Positions 44,965 through 56,610 of a stretch of DNA of 64,000 nucleotides are shown here, piece after piece. Numbering within the stretch: the first letter of the stretch is position 1; every line of letters starts with the position of its first letter. The position numbers and the translations under genes were made by a program. Source of the DNA: Eonycteris spelaea (lineage: Eukaryota; Chordata; Mammalia; Chiroptera; Pteropodidae); assembly GCA_003508835.1 (NCBI GenBank), contig PUFA01000289.1:682001-746000 (forward strand). The letters run 5' to 3'. The notes beneath the pieces were generated by a model. That model was not told the origin of the DNA. It made no database searches and worked only from the letters and a program-made list of their open reading frames with translations.

Positions 44965-46034
44965 GCACAGCACTGGATAGACGTTCTCAAAACTTTAAAA
45001 AGGGAATGTTGATTGTCACTTGTTTAATAATTTCAGTGATACTTGAAGAAGGGGTACCATTTCATCTTTAAAATTCTTTATATGTATTAATTAATCCTCA
45101 TAACCCTCTTATAATAAGAAATGTATTATTATCTCTCCTGAAAGATTTCAACACTATTTACCATACAGTATTCCAGTTTAGCAAATTTAGGAACAGTGAT
45201 TAAGGGTAATGTTCCTGCTCCCGAAAACTATAATTAAAGCCCCTTCCCAGATGCTTTCTTTGTAAGTAGCATAACATAGGAATTTTTAGTCTTTGCCTTT
45301 AGGAGACTAGTCTTGATAGTTTAAGAGAAAGGCAATTTGGATAATAAATTTACAAAGTACTGAGATAAATTAATATTTTATAAATTAATATCTGTATGTT
45401 GCCAAAATCAAGTCTGTAATCTCTTTTCCTTTTAGTGCATCACAAAATATATTAAAAAGTTAAAAACTATTTAATAAAATACTATACTCCACTGCATATT
45501 CTAACTTTTAACAAGCTATTGCAGTTGAAGCATACAAATAAGGCATCTGTGCAAACCATTGGCTTACAACAAATATGTGGTGATGACCCAGCCCAGGTTG
45601 TTTCGTGTTCAGTATTTACGATATCGCTATATGTAATGTGAACTCTCCAATATCCTTTCCCCCGGACCCCACTTCTCCCCTACCCCACTGCAAGCACACA
45701 CTGCTTATTTTTGCTTTTGAACTGTGAAACTTGGGTTCGTACAGCAAATTGTGATGTCATTTAGCATTTTGTTGAGTTGAATTAATCATTTATAAATCAG
45801 TCCAGCTTTCCTATTAGCCCTGGATAATTTGAGTAGTTTAGTACCTGTTGTTATTTATGGTATAAAATCAAAGCTTCAATTTGTTAAATAACAAAAAACT
45901 AAAGCTATATTTTATGTCTCTTTCATTTACAAAATATGTTCATAATACAGCAGTTTGTCTTCGTAAGTGGTAATAAATTCAATGTGGAAATAATGATGTC
46001 TGATAGCTTTAGTATGACTTTAGAAATAAACCTA
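44965..46034. other. Unassigned AT-rich stretch
   Basis: A short piece at 45060-45130 resembles reversed MIR. A CCCCCGGACCCCACTTCTCC run lies near 45660. No gene supported. Confidence 0.35.
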
Positions 46035-46130
46035 ACTCATTCATTCAACAAATATTTTTGAGAGCTTACCTTGTGCCAGGGATTAGGGATATAAGTAGTA
46101 TAAGAAAGACAAAGCAGCTAATGGAAGCCA
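46035..46130 (-). mobile_element. L2 3' end, antisense
   Basis: CATTCATTCAACAAATATTTTTGAGAGCTTACCTTGTGCCAGGGATTAGGGATA. Confidence 0.85.
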
Positions 46131-46173
46131 GAGACGCTTATAATATTTTAAATGTTAAATACCATACTCTAAT

Positions 46174-46346
46174 CAGTGGCACTTAAAGTATAGTACTCTG
46201 ACCAGCAGCATCAGGTACACCTAGGAATTCATTAGAGATATAAATTTTAGGCCCCACTCCAGATCTATGAATCAGAACCTTTGAGGGTAGGGCCCAGCAA
46301 TCTGTGTTTTTGAGATTTGAATGCATGCTCAAGTTTGACAACTATT
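46174..46346 (+). mobile_element. MER5A-type hAT element, nearly complete
   Basis: CAGTGGCACTTAAAGTATAG at the start, GACCAGCAGCATCAGGTACACC, GGCCCCACTCCAGATCTATGAATCAGAA and GTAGGGCCCAGCAATCTGTG inside, and CTCAAGTTTGACAACTA at the end. Order and length fit MER5A. Confidence 0.85.
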
Positions 46347-46349
46347 ATT

Positions 46350-47044
46350 TTGGCAGGTTGACAGAATGATCTTTTCTAATAAGGATATAAGAATTCAATT
46401 TTTCTTAAGGCAGAGTTCCTATAAATAGAATTTATAGAAAATGTTTTAAGGAATAATTAGAAATGTACATTCAGGGTCATTAAATGACTGAGATATAAGA
46501 CATTCTCGTCATTTATGATAATTGAAGAAAAATGTTATGAGAAATTATTCAAAATTCTAACTTTAATGAGACTTGGTGTTTTTCTTTCTTAGAGTGGTTT
46601 AGATCACTTGTCTTACCTAAGTCTGTGATATGAGATTTCTTATGCCATTTAAATAGGCAAAGAAAATTATATTTGCATTTCAGTTCTATGTTCACCAGTC
46701 AGTACTGCTTTATAATTTTCTCCTCTCATCTAATAAGGAAATTTCTTCTTGGTTCTATTTGGTTCCATTTTATCAGAGGGGTAAAGCTTTTCTTCATGAA
46801 AAAGCTTTACCTTGCAAAAAGTGTCAATCTCTCTGTTTAGGGCTGTGCCCGGTGTTGGGCCACCTAGGGTTGGCTCCTTTTAACTCCTTGGTACTCCTTC
46901 AAATGGGAGATCCTATTCCTTCTTCCTACTTCTGAGGCGTCAGCCCTTCCTTCTTTTATAAAGTCATTGCTGCACTTTCTTCTCTCTTTCCCATAAATCT
47001 GGTCTTAACTAATTTTAGGAGCAAAACTCCTGCCTGAGTGTTTT
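46350..47044. other. Unassigned stretch with a perfect hairpin
   Basis: No gene supported. A 12-bp inverted repeat at 46780-46811 is listed separately. Confidence 0.4.
46780..46811. repeat. Perfect inverted repeat, 12-bp arms, 8-nt loop
   Basis: GGTAAAGCTTTT (46780-46791) and AAAAGCTTTACC (46800-46811) are exact reverse complements around CTTCATGA. It is too short for a typical pre-miRNA. Confidence 0.9.
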
Positions 47045-47500
47045 AAATTGGGTTTTCTCAAAGTAAAACTTTGAGGCAAGGATTTACATGCAGGGTAGTT
47101 CATTTGGGAGGTGATTCTAGGAAACATAAGTGGAAGAGTGGGAAGTGAGAAAGGGAAGGGAAAGAAGATACTAGATGGTATGTTATCAACTCACGTACCA
47201 GATATGCAAAAGGGCTCAATCCTGTGGAGGAACTCTGGGAGGTAGAATAGAGTTAGCACACCTCAGAGCTATCACAATTAAGGAGTAAGAAAGCTGGGTA
47301 TTTATTTCTTGACTCCTCATTCATCTTTCGTTGAGAGCTGCTTCTGTAAGTATCATCCCTCTGCATTCCTGGCTTGTCCTGCACATAGATTGAGCACTTT
47401 CCCTGGCCAGAGAAAAGCCCTCAGGCAGAGAGCTTCAGATGTTCTTAGCGAGCAGCCTTCATAATGTAGAGGTGAAAGCCAAGAGTAATATAATTTGGGA
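47045..47500. repeat. Possible ancient interspersed repeat, family unknown
   Basis: GTTCATTTGGGAGGTGATTCTAGGAAACA, GGGAAGTGAGAAAGGGAAGG and GGCTTGTCCTGCACATAG resemble text I associate with an old mammalian repeat, but I cannot name it. There is no ORF of note. Confidence 0.3.
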
Positions 47501-48489
47501 ACCAGTAATGTTACTAGCATCAGACAGAAGATGTAAATTAAACTTATTCTAAAGCATAAGTACTGTGTGCTCTTCTTTCAACCTAGCCGACCAAAAAGAC
47601 CTGACCTGGTAGAAACAGGCTTATGCCAACATCCTCTTTCATAATAATTAGAGAAGTTCTCTTAAGTTTTTTTTTTCTCAAGAAATAATGAACATGTAAC
47701 ATATTTGGAACTCACGGGAATGAATAATTCTGTACATTTGATATTTTCATATACTAAAAGTTTGACTCTTTAAGTAATGATATTTGGGCACAATAATTTT
47801 TTTAAATAGAAGTATATTCACACTTTATTTCCTTCTTAAGGAGAGGACATGAAATAGATTTTACATTTTGCTGAAGACTCAGTAATTTTATTTAATGTAG
47901 TATATTAAAGCCATAGCCATAGTTTCATGTGTAAATATGGAGAGAAGGAAATTTAGGTAAGATGGCAACTTGGTAGTGGCTTTCTTGACAAAACATCTTA
48001 TGCCAACTTAGTTTTATTCATTTGTCCTTTTCTCAGAAAAGGAGGGGTACAGAGTGACAACCTGGGCAGGGAAATAATAGTGAGTTACATAAAAATAGTT
48101 ACGAGATCACAAACCACCACAGCTTTCTCTAAAGTGGTTTTATTGCCCCCTCCACCTACACGATCTCCCTGCAGAAGCCATTCCCACCTTTTGACTTGTC
48201 AAGCACTGTTCAGAGCACATCTATTATTTCTATACTGCAAGCACAGTGGATCCCAGTAATCTTCTCATTCACATACAAGTACTTTTTCTTCTCATGTGTT
48301 GTGGACAGAGTAAAATGAGGATTATATTTCATTATCTTATGATTTTGTGCTAGAGATGTGGAGGGAGGAATTACATTTTCTTACTAATCTTTTAAATCAA
48401 TATCATATTACACTTTCTTGGACATCACTCAGTTGTACACATTTCGGCATGTTTCTTTTAACTTTTTATTAGAAGTAAAATGCTGGACA
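47501..48489. other. Unassigned stretch
   Basis: No gene or confident repeat. Confidence 0.4.
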
Positions 48490-49818
48490 CCAATTTTATT
48501 TTTTAAATAATTTTAATTACAGTTGACATACAAGATTAGTTCCAGGTGAACAACATAGTGATTAGACATTTATATAACTTACAAAGTGATTACCCCAATA
48601 AATCTAGTATCTATCTGATACCATACATAGTTGTTATGATATTGTTGACTATATTTGATGGCACCTTCTACTGTAGTCTTCATTTCAGTTATTTTATGAT
48701 TTATTTCTGACTGTTTTTTTTCTTACATTTTGTGGTTCCATCTTTATATTTTCTATCTCTTTGTTGAAGTTAGCACTGAGATCATTGAGCATCCTTATAA
48801 TCAGTGTTTTGAAGGGAGAGGCTGTGCTGCAGGCCAAGTTGAGCCACAGCCTGCACCTTGTCTAGGACCACCTGGCATGAGCCACCAAGCAATCCGTAAG
48901 TGACTGCCACCCTTACTGGGCTTAGAGGTGCCTGGGAGAAACCGAGCCTAGAACTGATACTGACTGGGATGCTTAGCAAGAGGTATGGGGCACCTGAGGC
49001 CAGATACTATTTGTTTGGGGTTTATGAACCTTTGAGAGATTTTAAGAAAGTCCACAGCATGTGCCAAGACAGGTCATTTATAGGGTAAAGCCACTGGAAG
49101 TGGCTTGGATGGGCCTGCAAGTTGGGTCGGGCAGGGTCTCAGGGAAACACCGGGGCAGGGTGACCAGTGCTAGCCAGGTTGATGGAAATTCAGATATGGC
49201 ACCTGCCTTAGCCTGCATGCCAGGAGAGGGGAGGGCTCCACAAAGGAACAGTGGCTTCTGCCAGCACTGTCTGGGAGGAAGCTGCCCCTTTACTCCTCTC
49301 CCCGAAGCCAGACAATTCAGTTCATTTCCATATGTCCCTGGTACCTTTTGAGCTCTCCAGTGCTGGAGTTCAGAGTGAGCCAGCCTGTCAGTGAGTGAGT
49401 TGCTGCATGGACCCATTAGAAGGAACACCTGGCACTGCAGCGGACCTCTGTTTCACTCAGCTACAGTCTCCACTGGTTTTCACAGAAAAAAGTTGTGGAA
49501 ACTTCTTTTCTCAGCACTGGAACTCTGGTTTGGGGAGCCTAGTATGGGGCTGGGACCCCTTGCTCCTCTGAAGGGACCTCCGCAGCTGAAATATTCCTCC
49601 TGATTTTTAACCACCATATCGGGATGTGGAACGAGCCTGTTCTACATTTCCACTCCTCCTACCAGTCTCGAGCTGGCTTCTCTATGTCCTTAGTTGTAGA
49701 ACTGCTGGTCAGCTAGACTTCAGACAATTCTAAATGATGGTTGGTTTAGAGTTAAGTTTTAATTTTAATGTGGTTGGGAGAGGAGGCAAACACAGCATTT
49801 ACTTAATCTGCCATCTTG
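48490..49818 (-). mobile_element. L1 with intact ends but two large internal deletions, antisense
   Basis: Read on the minus strand, the element starts at about 49818 with the L1 5' UTR (CAAGATGGCAGATTAAGTAA) and runs about 1 kb of GC-rich 5' UTR to about 48815. A fragment of about 150 bp from the N-terminal part of ORF1 follows (48665-48815, encoding TLIIRMLNDLS-like residues). It then jumps straight to the last 170 bp of the 3' UTR and an A-rich tail at 48490. Most of ORF1, all of ORF2 and part of the 3' UTR are missing. The 62-116 codon ORFs at 48782-49603 are frames in the 5' UTR. A diverged target duplication may exist (CTGGACACCAATTT left, CTGGGTACCATTT right). Confidence 0.75.
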
Positions 49819-51219
49819 ATATCCACTGGGTACCATTTAAAAAAAAGAATTAATAATTAGACAAATGGTGAAAACCTTGAAATGTCCCTGATTAATTTAT
49901 AAGAATTAATTTCTTATAAATACACTTTAGAATTAGCAACATTATAAAATCTGAGACGTAAGCATCTTTCTCCAGGACTTAATTAGTGGAACAAAACTGT
50001 GGCTCAGCAAGATAAGAGAAAAGGTCCAGTGTAATGGTCATCTTACCTGAGGAAAGCATGATGGCCTGAAGTTTTCTTTCAATATAACTATAAAAATTTA
50101 TGAAATTATTTTTAAAAAGTTATATGACTATCCGTATATTTGTTTACATTTCAGCCCCAAATATTTTATTTTATTGAAATTTGTAGCATTAGCCTTCATG
50201 ACATAAATTTGTTTTTTCTTTCCTGCTTTAACCCAAGGTCATTTAGTTCCTTGGAGTCCTTTTAGTTTGGAAGTTTGCAAGTACCAGCGCCATATAAAAT
50301 GATGTAGGAGATAGCTGGTACTTGAAATGAATTATCTGAAAACTAAAATTTTATGCCGAGATGTTATAATTTACATTTTTTTTTTTTGGTCTTAACATCT
50401 AGCCTTCCAGTGCCATGTCTCAGTTTTAAATGCCAAAGTTAAATGCATTTCTTTAAAAAAAGTATGTATAGCTCAGTTGACTGCCTTTGCTCAAATAAAA
50501 CATTGTACTTTTTGTACTATTGGGCCAGCAATGGGGTATGCTTGGATATTTCTACTAAGACCTATTCATCAGAGTATCATATAGCTGCTTCAGTATAGCT
50601 GATGTGATATGTAGTTTGTCTATCTAAAATTGGCTTATTCTGGACCTATAAAGTATTTCAACAGCTGCCTTTTTGAAGTACCGATTCCATACAGTTAAAT
50701 GATAAGTCCTGCTATACTGAATTCCATAAGGAAGAGGTGTTTCTTGGACAGCACCAATGCCTAAAATGGTGCTGAGATGTCAATAACTATTCAGTGAACA
50801 AATGACTCAAATTGAACATTTTTCTGATGTTGTGTCTCTGTCATGCACAGGTAAAATCTAACACATTTCTCCACCTGTCTGGGGCACCACCCTCACTTAT
50901 TTTAGGCCTCTAGTGGTCTTTCCTATGTTTGCATGTTTACTATATTATAATTTTCCTATTCACAAGTTTTCAGTCACCACCTTACTGAATGTTTCTTTAA
51001 AGTGGCTTCCCTTATGTATTCTTGCATCATCAAAGTCTACATAATATCTAATAGACTTTTAGCAAGATAGTTTTTCAACATTTCCAAGAAATTTGCAAGG
51101 GTCTTTTTCTTTTACACATTTGCTTTTCAGTACAGGAAGAGGAGTCTATGCCCAAAGTCTATTAAAAAGGTAAAAAGGCCCACTTTGTAAAGCTCCTAGA
51201 TCTGATATAGTGATTGATG
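49819..51219. other. Unassigned AT-rich stretch
   Basis: A minus-strand donor context (CTTTCCTCAG, then GTAAGATG, edge at 50047) has no convincing acceptor or ORF. Nothing else is seen. Confidence 0.35.
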
Positions 51220-51565
51220 GATTTGTTTATTCAGTCAGTCAGTAATTTTTGAGTGCTGAGGGCCAACTGGGTGCCAGGCATTGTTCTTGGTGCTAAGGAA
51301 ACAGCCATGAATACAATAGACCCAAATCCCTGCAAAGGTTTATTCCGATGAGGGAAATAAAAAGGAGAAGGAATAAAGCTGGGAAGGGAATGCCAGTAAC
51401 TGGGAGAGTCGGTTGACATTTTTGATGGGGTGAGTGACCATTGCTAGCATCACCAAGAAGATAACATTTGAGTAAAGACTTGAAGAAAGAGGGATTGCGA
51501 GGTATGTGTACATCTGAGGTAGCATTCCAGGAAGAAGGAACAGCACATTAAGTCCAATGGCCAGT
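51220..51565 (-). mobile_element. L2 3' end with L2-associated body, antisense
   Basis: TTTATTCAGTCAGTCAGTAATTTTTGAGTGC, GGGTGCCAGGCATTGTTCTTGGTGC, AACATTTGAGTAAAGACTTGAAG and TAGCATTCCAGGAAGAAGGAACAGCA. This copy shows that the L2-type tail and the purine-rich body belong to one element. The two overlapping ORFs here are chance. Confidence 0.7.
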
Positions 51566-51739
51566 TCTTAGTTTTCATGTGACTTATCTTCTTTAACAGC
51601 TCTTGATACAGGAGACCACTCTACTCCCTGGCACCACTCTCCCAGGTTTCCTGTTGCCTTACTGATGGCTTTTTTGTTGTTGTTGGTTTCTCCTTCTTGT
51701 GATTTCGAAATGTTGGAGTTCTCTACGGCTCAATCATCA

Positions 51740-52320
51740 TAATTCTTTTCTTTTCTCTCCACTTCCTATATCAGATCATCTAATTCTGTGGCTAAATACA
51801 CATAAAGACATATAAATTTATTTCCAACCCTGACTTTTCTGACCACTCTATTCAAACTTATATACCTAATTACTTACTTGACATCCCATATGCTTATCCT
51901 GAACTTAATAAGTCCAAATCAAACTTTTATTCTCAGCCCCTTACCACCTTCTTTACCTCATCCTTTGCCATCTCAGTAAATGGCATTATTATTCACATAG
52001 TTGTTCAAGCTAAAACTTGGGAGCTTTCCACAGCCCTTTTTAAATCTTACATCTCACATAAAACTTATTGGAACTTATATATTCATTTATTGAAAAATGA
52101 ATCAAGGTCTCTCTTTTGAGTTTCCATAGCACCCTATTTACAGCACTATACAGCACTTAAAAAACTGTCTTAATTGGAAGTAATTTTTCTCATTTATTAG
52201 ACTGTGAGCCCCTGGTAGGAAAAGACCATTAACATTCATCTCTGATTTGTGAATATTGAGAAAATGCCTGGGCACATGGGGGTGCTTCATAAAAGTGTAT
52301 TGAAAGAATTAATGATCACT
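51740..52320 (+). mobile_element. L2-associated body and L2 3' end
   Basis: Sense blocks: ACTTGACATCCCATATGCTT, CTTAATAAGTCCAAATCAAAC, CATCTCAGTAAATGGCATTA, then TTAGACTGTGAGCCCCTGGTAG and ATTGAAAGAATTAATGA. It is the opposite orientation of the neighbouring copy at 51220-51565. Confidence 0.7.
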
Positions 52321-52574
52321 TAGTCTTATTGTTCCCTAAAGAAGCAATTTGAAGAACCTCTAGTATCTCCCTAAAGCATTAGGCTAGTAGCACTGTTATG
52401 ATCAGTTATCTTGCACTGTGTAAAATGCAGCCCATTTCTGGTTTAGAAAATAGTCGAAATTCTGAAACCACATGACATTTTAGACTCTAAAGCATGCAAT
52501 TTCCCACATGACATAAAATGCAGAATTTAAGACAATGCAGGTAGAGTTTAGAACCTGATTTTGTAGAGTTTGAC
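52321..52574. other. Unassigned stretch
   Basis: Nothing recognised. Confidence 0.4.
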
Positions 52575-52715
52575 ACTGGTGTTCTTCTAGTCCAATGCCT
52601 TTATACATGATAAAGTTGAGGGCCAGAGCTCAGGAGGTGACATCACTAGAGCTAGATTGGGATACCTGCATCACAGTCCAGGTCTTTCCCCACCACACCA
52701 TTCTTCCATAGCTTA
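52575..52715 (-). mobile_element. MIR-like fragment, antisense
   Basis: TACATGATAAAGTTGAGGGCCAGAGCTCAGGAGGTGACATCACTAGAGCTAG, then CAGTCCAGGTCTTTCCCCACCACACCA, resembling reversed MIR-family text. Confidence 0.55.
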
Positions 52716-53320
52716 CTCAATTTCCTTGGTCCTGGTTATCGTGTCTCCAGTGGTAACCTCAGAAGACGGTATATATTCAATATCTTCATTCTAATATATT
52801 TTCTCATGTTAGATTTTGTTTTTATATATTTAGAAGCCTCAGTGATTCAATTCAGTGAGTCATACTTTTATCACAAGAATAGGAACAATGCAGACACATT
52901 AGATACGATTTTTAGACAATTTCCAATTTCTAGTTTGTTTCTAAGTATCACCAACATTATTGAAGAACATCCTTAACTTAAATTATATCTGGTAGTGCTT
53001 AATTGTTTTTTTTTTAATAGGTTAGGTAGATTTATGCAATAGTGTACAATTTATAGATTAATGGAAGTAATTTTAATGTAAGCATTTAAACAATGAAATT
53101 GCTTTAAGCCTAGAACATTTACTGATAATAAAGTTAATTTGACTCGAGCATTTTAGAACACCTGATGTTTAGAAATGTAGAATAAACCATTACTTATGAC
53201 TCTCTTCTAAAAGACGGCAGCTGCGTTTCCTACATGGTGATGATTATTTTTAAGATTACCATTCAGAAAAGGGCAAGAATATACTTAGATTGCATGCAGA
53301 GTTTATATGGCCTATTTTTG
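52716..53320. other. Unassigned AT-rich stretch
   Basis: Nothing supported. Confidence 0.4.
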
Positions 53321-53536
53321 GTTAAAAAAAGAGCAAAAACCAAGAAGTTTGTGAATAAGAATTTTGGTAGAAATAGCTCATAATAGATATTTAGAAAACT
53401 GAAAACTAGAATCACCTCTAACACAGGTTAAAAAAAGAGCTAAAACCAAGAAGTTTGTGAATAAGAATTTTGGTAGAAATAGCTCATAATTAATAGATAT
53501 TTAGAAAACTGAAAACTGGAATCACCTCTAACACAG
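53321..53536. repeat. Head-to-tail duplication of a ~106-bp unit
   Basis: Copy 1 is 53321-53426 (106 bp) and copy 2 is 53427-53536 (110 bp). Both start GTTAAAAAAAGAGC and end CCTCTAACACAG. They differ by two substitutions and one 4-bp TAAT insertion in copy 2. About 98% identity at aligned positions suggests a recent event. The unit itself is AT-rich and matches nothing I know. Confidence 0.95.
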
Positions 53537-54099
53537 AGACAGTACTTCTATTTAACTGTTGACAAGCAGGCACAACACTTTAAAATGTTTTTGTTGATTG
53601 ATTATAAAGGGTAAATACTGGCTTTATTGGGCTATGATTCTAGAAAATGGATTTTGCTCTTTTATGCTTTCCTTAATGATCTTTCCTCTGCAGCTGGGTG
53701 AATGCTCCTCCTTTGTCTTCCTATAACACCTGGAGCAAATCATACTTTCTTCATTGAATTCAAAATGGTGTGTTACACTCTTGTCTTTCCTGAATGCAGC
53801 TTAAGATCCCTGAAGGCAGATCTGATTCTCTATTTCTGTTAACAGTGCATTTTACCAAACAGGCTCTAACTTGCTCTCTGTCCATCAGTTTCAAAATCCT
53901 CTTGGTTTAGCCTTTAAATTTTTTTGTATTAGTCTTTGCTGAGACTGAGAAGTATCATCAATAAGACAATAGAGTTACTCTGCCTAAGGCTGCTCATAAG
54001 AAAGGAGATGGAAGGGGGAACATACGCTAAAAATGATGACTTCTTCCCCACCCCATCTTTAACATACCTGAGGAATTCCACACCACCCTCATTTAGTAC
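53537..54099. other. Unassigned stretch
   Basis: Two overlapping 77-78 codon ORFs on opposite strands (53929-54172) run into the following MIR and are chance frames. Confidence 0.4.
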
Positions 54100-54304
54100 A
54101 GCCTTGAGATTAAGAGCAATAACTCTGGAGCCAGGCTGCCCGGATGTGAATCTGTGTTGCACTATTTACTAGGCGTGCCACTTATTAGCTGTGTGAGCTT
54201 GGACAAGTTTTTCACTGCTCTCTTCCTCAATTTCCTCATCTGTAAAATGGGGATAGTGATATAACCTACTTCATATGGTTGCTATGAGAATGAAATTAAA
54301 TGAG

Positions 54305-54361
<57 letters not shown>

Positions 54362-54415
54362 TATATAGTGCTTAAAGCAATGCCTGACACAGAGTAAACA
54401 CTACATATGTTAGTT
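54100..54415 (+). mobile_element. MIR SINE, nearly complete, split by a microsatellite
   Basis: TTAAGAGCAATAACTCTGGAGCCAGGCTGCC is the head. GCCACTTATTAGCTGTGTGAGCTTGG and CCTCATCTGTAAAATGGGGATAG are the core. GTGCTTAAAGCAATGCCTGACACAGAG is the tail. The (TC)n/(TA)n at 54305-54366 interrupts it. Confidence 0.95.
54305..54366. repeat. (TC)n followed by (TA)n
   Basis: About 46 bp of TC with one T-T interruption, then about 16 bp of TA, inside the MIR. Confidence 0.95.
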
Positions 54416-54416
54416 G

Positions 54417-55204
54417 TAATTATTATTATTTATGTTATTATTATTATTTATTTAGTAACGCCTTCTCTCTAGGAGTGACAGAAGAGAGTAATGACAGAGT
54501 CTCTGTGGTGGTCGACTACCTCTGCACAATCCTTGCTGCCGCAGGCACTGGACAAGTCAGCTTCAGATCCAAAGAGTGTAAAGCAATTCAGTTGTAATCT
54601 ACTGCTATATAATATAAATCAAGGGATGCAAACTGACAGCTGGCAGTGATTTGATTTGTTGGCACACACAGTTCTTTAAAAGTGAATGTAACTATACAAA
54701 TGTTAGGCTTCTCTGAAATTCATTAATGAAATGACACTGAACTGACATCACCTGTCTCTTCAAATAAGTAAATCTCCTTGAGTTTTAAGAAGGAACTGGA
54801 AAGGTAAATCTCAGAATTATTTTTAGAAGATTCAAATTTTGTTGGAGGATATCCTTTAAAAGTAAGATTCCATGATGTTTGTTAAAAATTGCATCTTTCT
54901 GGCTTCTTTTCATGCATTCATTCCCACCTTCCAACTTAAATGTCTACAAAAAAAAAAAAGGAAAACACAAAAAGTCAGAACAGAAACAAAAACAAGGACT
55001 GATGATTTCCTTTTGCTAGATATTAAGGGACTTTCCATTGCATGGTCATGGAAACTAGACTGAAAAAAGCAACAGATAGTGATTTTGTGAAGCTAGGTAT
55101 GAAGACCCTTTGTTTCTCTGTCACTTCATACCCTGGCAAAAATAAAGATCTACCAACTCAAAAACTGGTTGCTGCTGTTCAAAGAAATTTTCACTCCAGG
55201 TTTT
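54417..55204. other. Unassigned stretch
   Basis: Starts with a short (TTA)n at 54417-54451. The 63-codon ORF at 54872-55063 includes a Lys run from a poly(A) and is not a gene. Confidence 0.4.
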
Positions 55205-55300
55205 AGTTTATTAAAGGCTCACAATAACCTTTGAGATAGGTAGTATTATTCTTATGATCTAGATGAGGAAAGAGAAGCACAGAGTACTGTGGAAGACACA
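55205..55300 (-). mobile_element. MIR fragment, antisense
   Basis: AAAGGCTCACAATAACCTTTGAGATAGGTAGTATTATTCTTATGATCTAGATGAGG is the reversed MIR middle. Confidence 0.7.
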
Positions 55301-55539
55301 CTTGAGAAGCATTGTCAAAATGCAGAGGAGCGGGATGATGAAATGATGATAGTGCAAATAATAGGTATGGAAACCAGAGAACATAATTCCAACCAACCAT
55401 GGAATAGGAATCATTCAGAGGAGTAACTGAGCCCAATTGAAGGGAAAACATTTACCTTCCTGAGGTAATAAAGAGACTGAGCATGCACAGCTCTCTACCA
55501 AGGAAAGAGAGACAGCTGAACTAAGTTGCTAGAGGCAGG

Positions 55540-55755
55540 CTTTCTAGATTCAACTTCTTCCTCTACCACAAGCTGGATAATTACTGTGAGTTACTTAACC
55601 CTCCTAAGCCTCACTTTCTTCATTTGTAAAATGGAGATGATAATGACAGTATGTTCTTATATGGTTTTCATGAGGATTAAGTGAGTCTTGCATGTGAAGC
55701 AGTTAATAAAATTGTGACACATAGTAAGTGTCCAATAAGTGATAGCTACTTTTAT
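55540..55755 (+). mobile_element. MIR SINE
   Basis: TAACCCTCCTAAGCCTCACTTTCTTCATTTGTAAAATGGAGATGATAATG, then GAGGATTAAGTGAGTC and GTGACACATAGTAAGTGTCCAATAAGTG. It flows into an ATT microsatellite. Confidence 0.9.
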
Positions 55756-55795
55756 TATTAATTATTATTATTATTATTATTATTATTATTTATTA
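55754..55795. repeat. (ATT)n microsatellite
   Basis: About 13 units with small interruptions at the MIR end. Confidence 0.9.
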
Positions 55796-56085
55796 TCAAA
55801 TGGGTGAAAAGAAAAGGGAGGAGAATGCATAGTTGAATAATTTGAGTTCTTATTGATTGGGTTTGTTTACTGCATGTCTACTCATAGCCTTCGATGTACT
55901 TACCTAGATTGTAAAACTTCAAGAGGGGGTTCGCAGATTTGACCACAGAACCTCCATACCCCATTTTTCCTCATGAAGTGTAAATAATATGTGTCATGGG
56001 GTATATACAGACCACTATCTAGGAAATGGTCTTTATTTCATACACCTTGTACACAAGAATAGAAAAATAGATGTGAAAATGCCTT
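55796..56085. other. Unassigned stretch
   Basis: Nothing recognised beyond a minus-strand donor-like GTAAGTAC near 55903. Confidence 0.4.
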
Positions 56086-56610
56086 TTATTGATGACCTGC
56101 TCTCTGCAAACAACTAACCGTCAAAGTTTCTGGAGCAAAGGGGCCCACCTGCCTGCACGAATCTGAGTCAATGAGATATGTGCAGGTCGTGCAGCAAAGA
56201 AAGTAAAGATTAATTAGAGAGTTGCAAGTCCCAGAGACACAGATGAGCCATTGCTCCCTGGGTGTCTCGAGGGGCAAGATCATATAGGGGAAAAATCCTT
56301 GGTCATGGAAATAGAGAGTTGGAGTCGTAGACGCTACTGATTGGATGGGGCTGGGTAATTGGTCATCATGTCCGGTTCTGGAATCAGCCACAGCTTCATC
56401 CCATCTGGTCTGATGGTTGATGGTGCTGTTCTGCCTTGATAGGTCTGGGACTGAAGCACACCTAAAGCTGAGATGTTATCCTTAGTATAACCGAAACTTA
56501 TCGTCCTCGTGATCCATTGACGTGAGGCTTTATTCTTAAAATATTTGACACTGGCCAGAGCCTTATGTCCTAAGGCTTAATGGTTGAGAGAGTAGGCATA
56601 AAATGATGGA
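56086..56610 (-). mobile_element. Probable LTR/ERV-derived segment
   Basis: Blocks such as AGAGTTGCAAGTCCCAGAGAC, GATTGGATGGGGCTGGGTAATTGG, CTTCATCCCATCTGGTCTGATGG and AAGCTGAGATGTTATCCTTAG recall a recurrent LTR-type repeat of laurasiatherians, as I remember it. The ends and orientation are not certain. The 101-codon minus-strand ORF at 56086-56391 lies inside it and shows no domain. Confidence 0.4.

Noticed and set aside
48782..49603. ORFs of 62-116 codons as novel genes
   Set aside because: They lie in the 5' UTR of an antisense L1 on both strands; the long frames come from its GC-rich composition.
53321..53536. Direct repeats as a CRISPR-like or satellite array
   Set aside because: There are only two adjacent copies without spacers, in a mammalian repeat context; a simple tandem duplication explains them.
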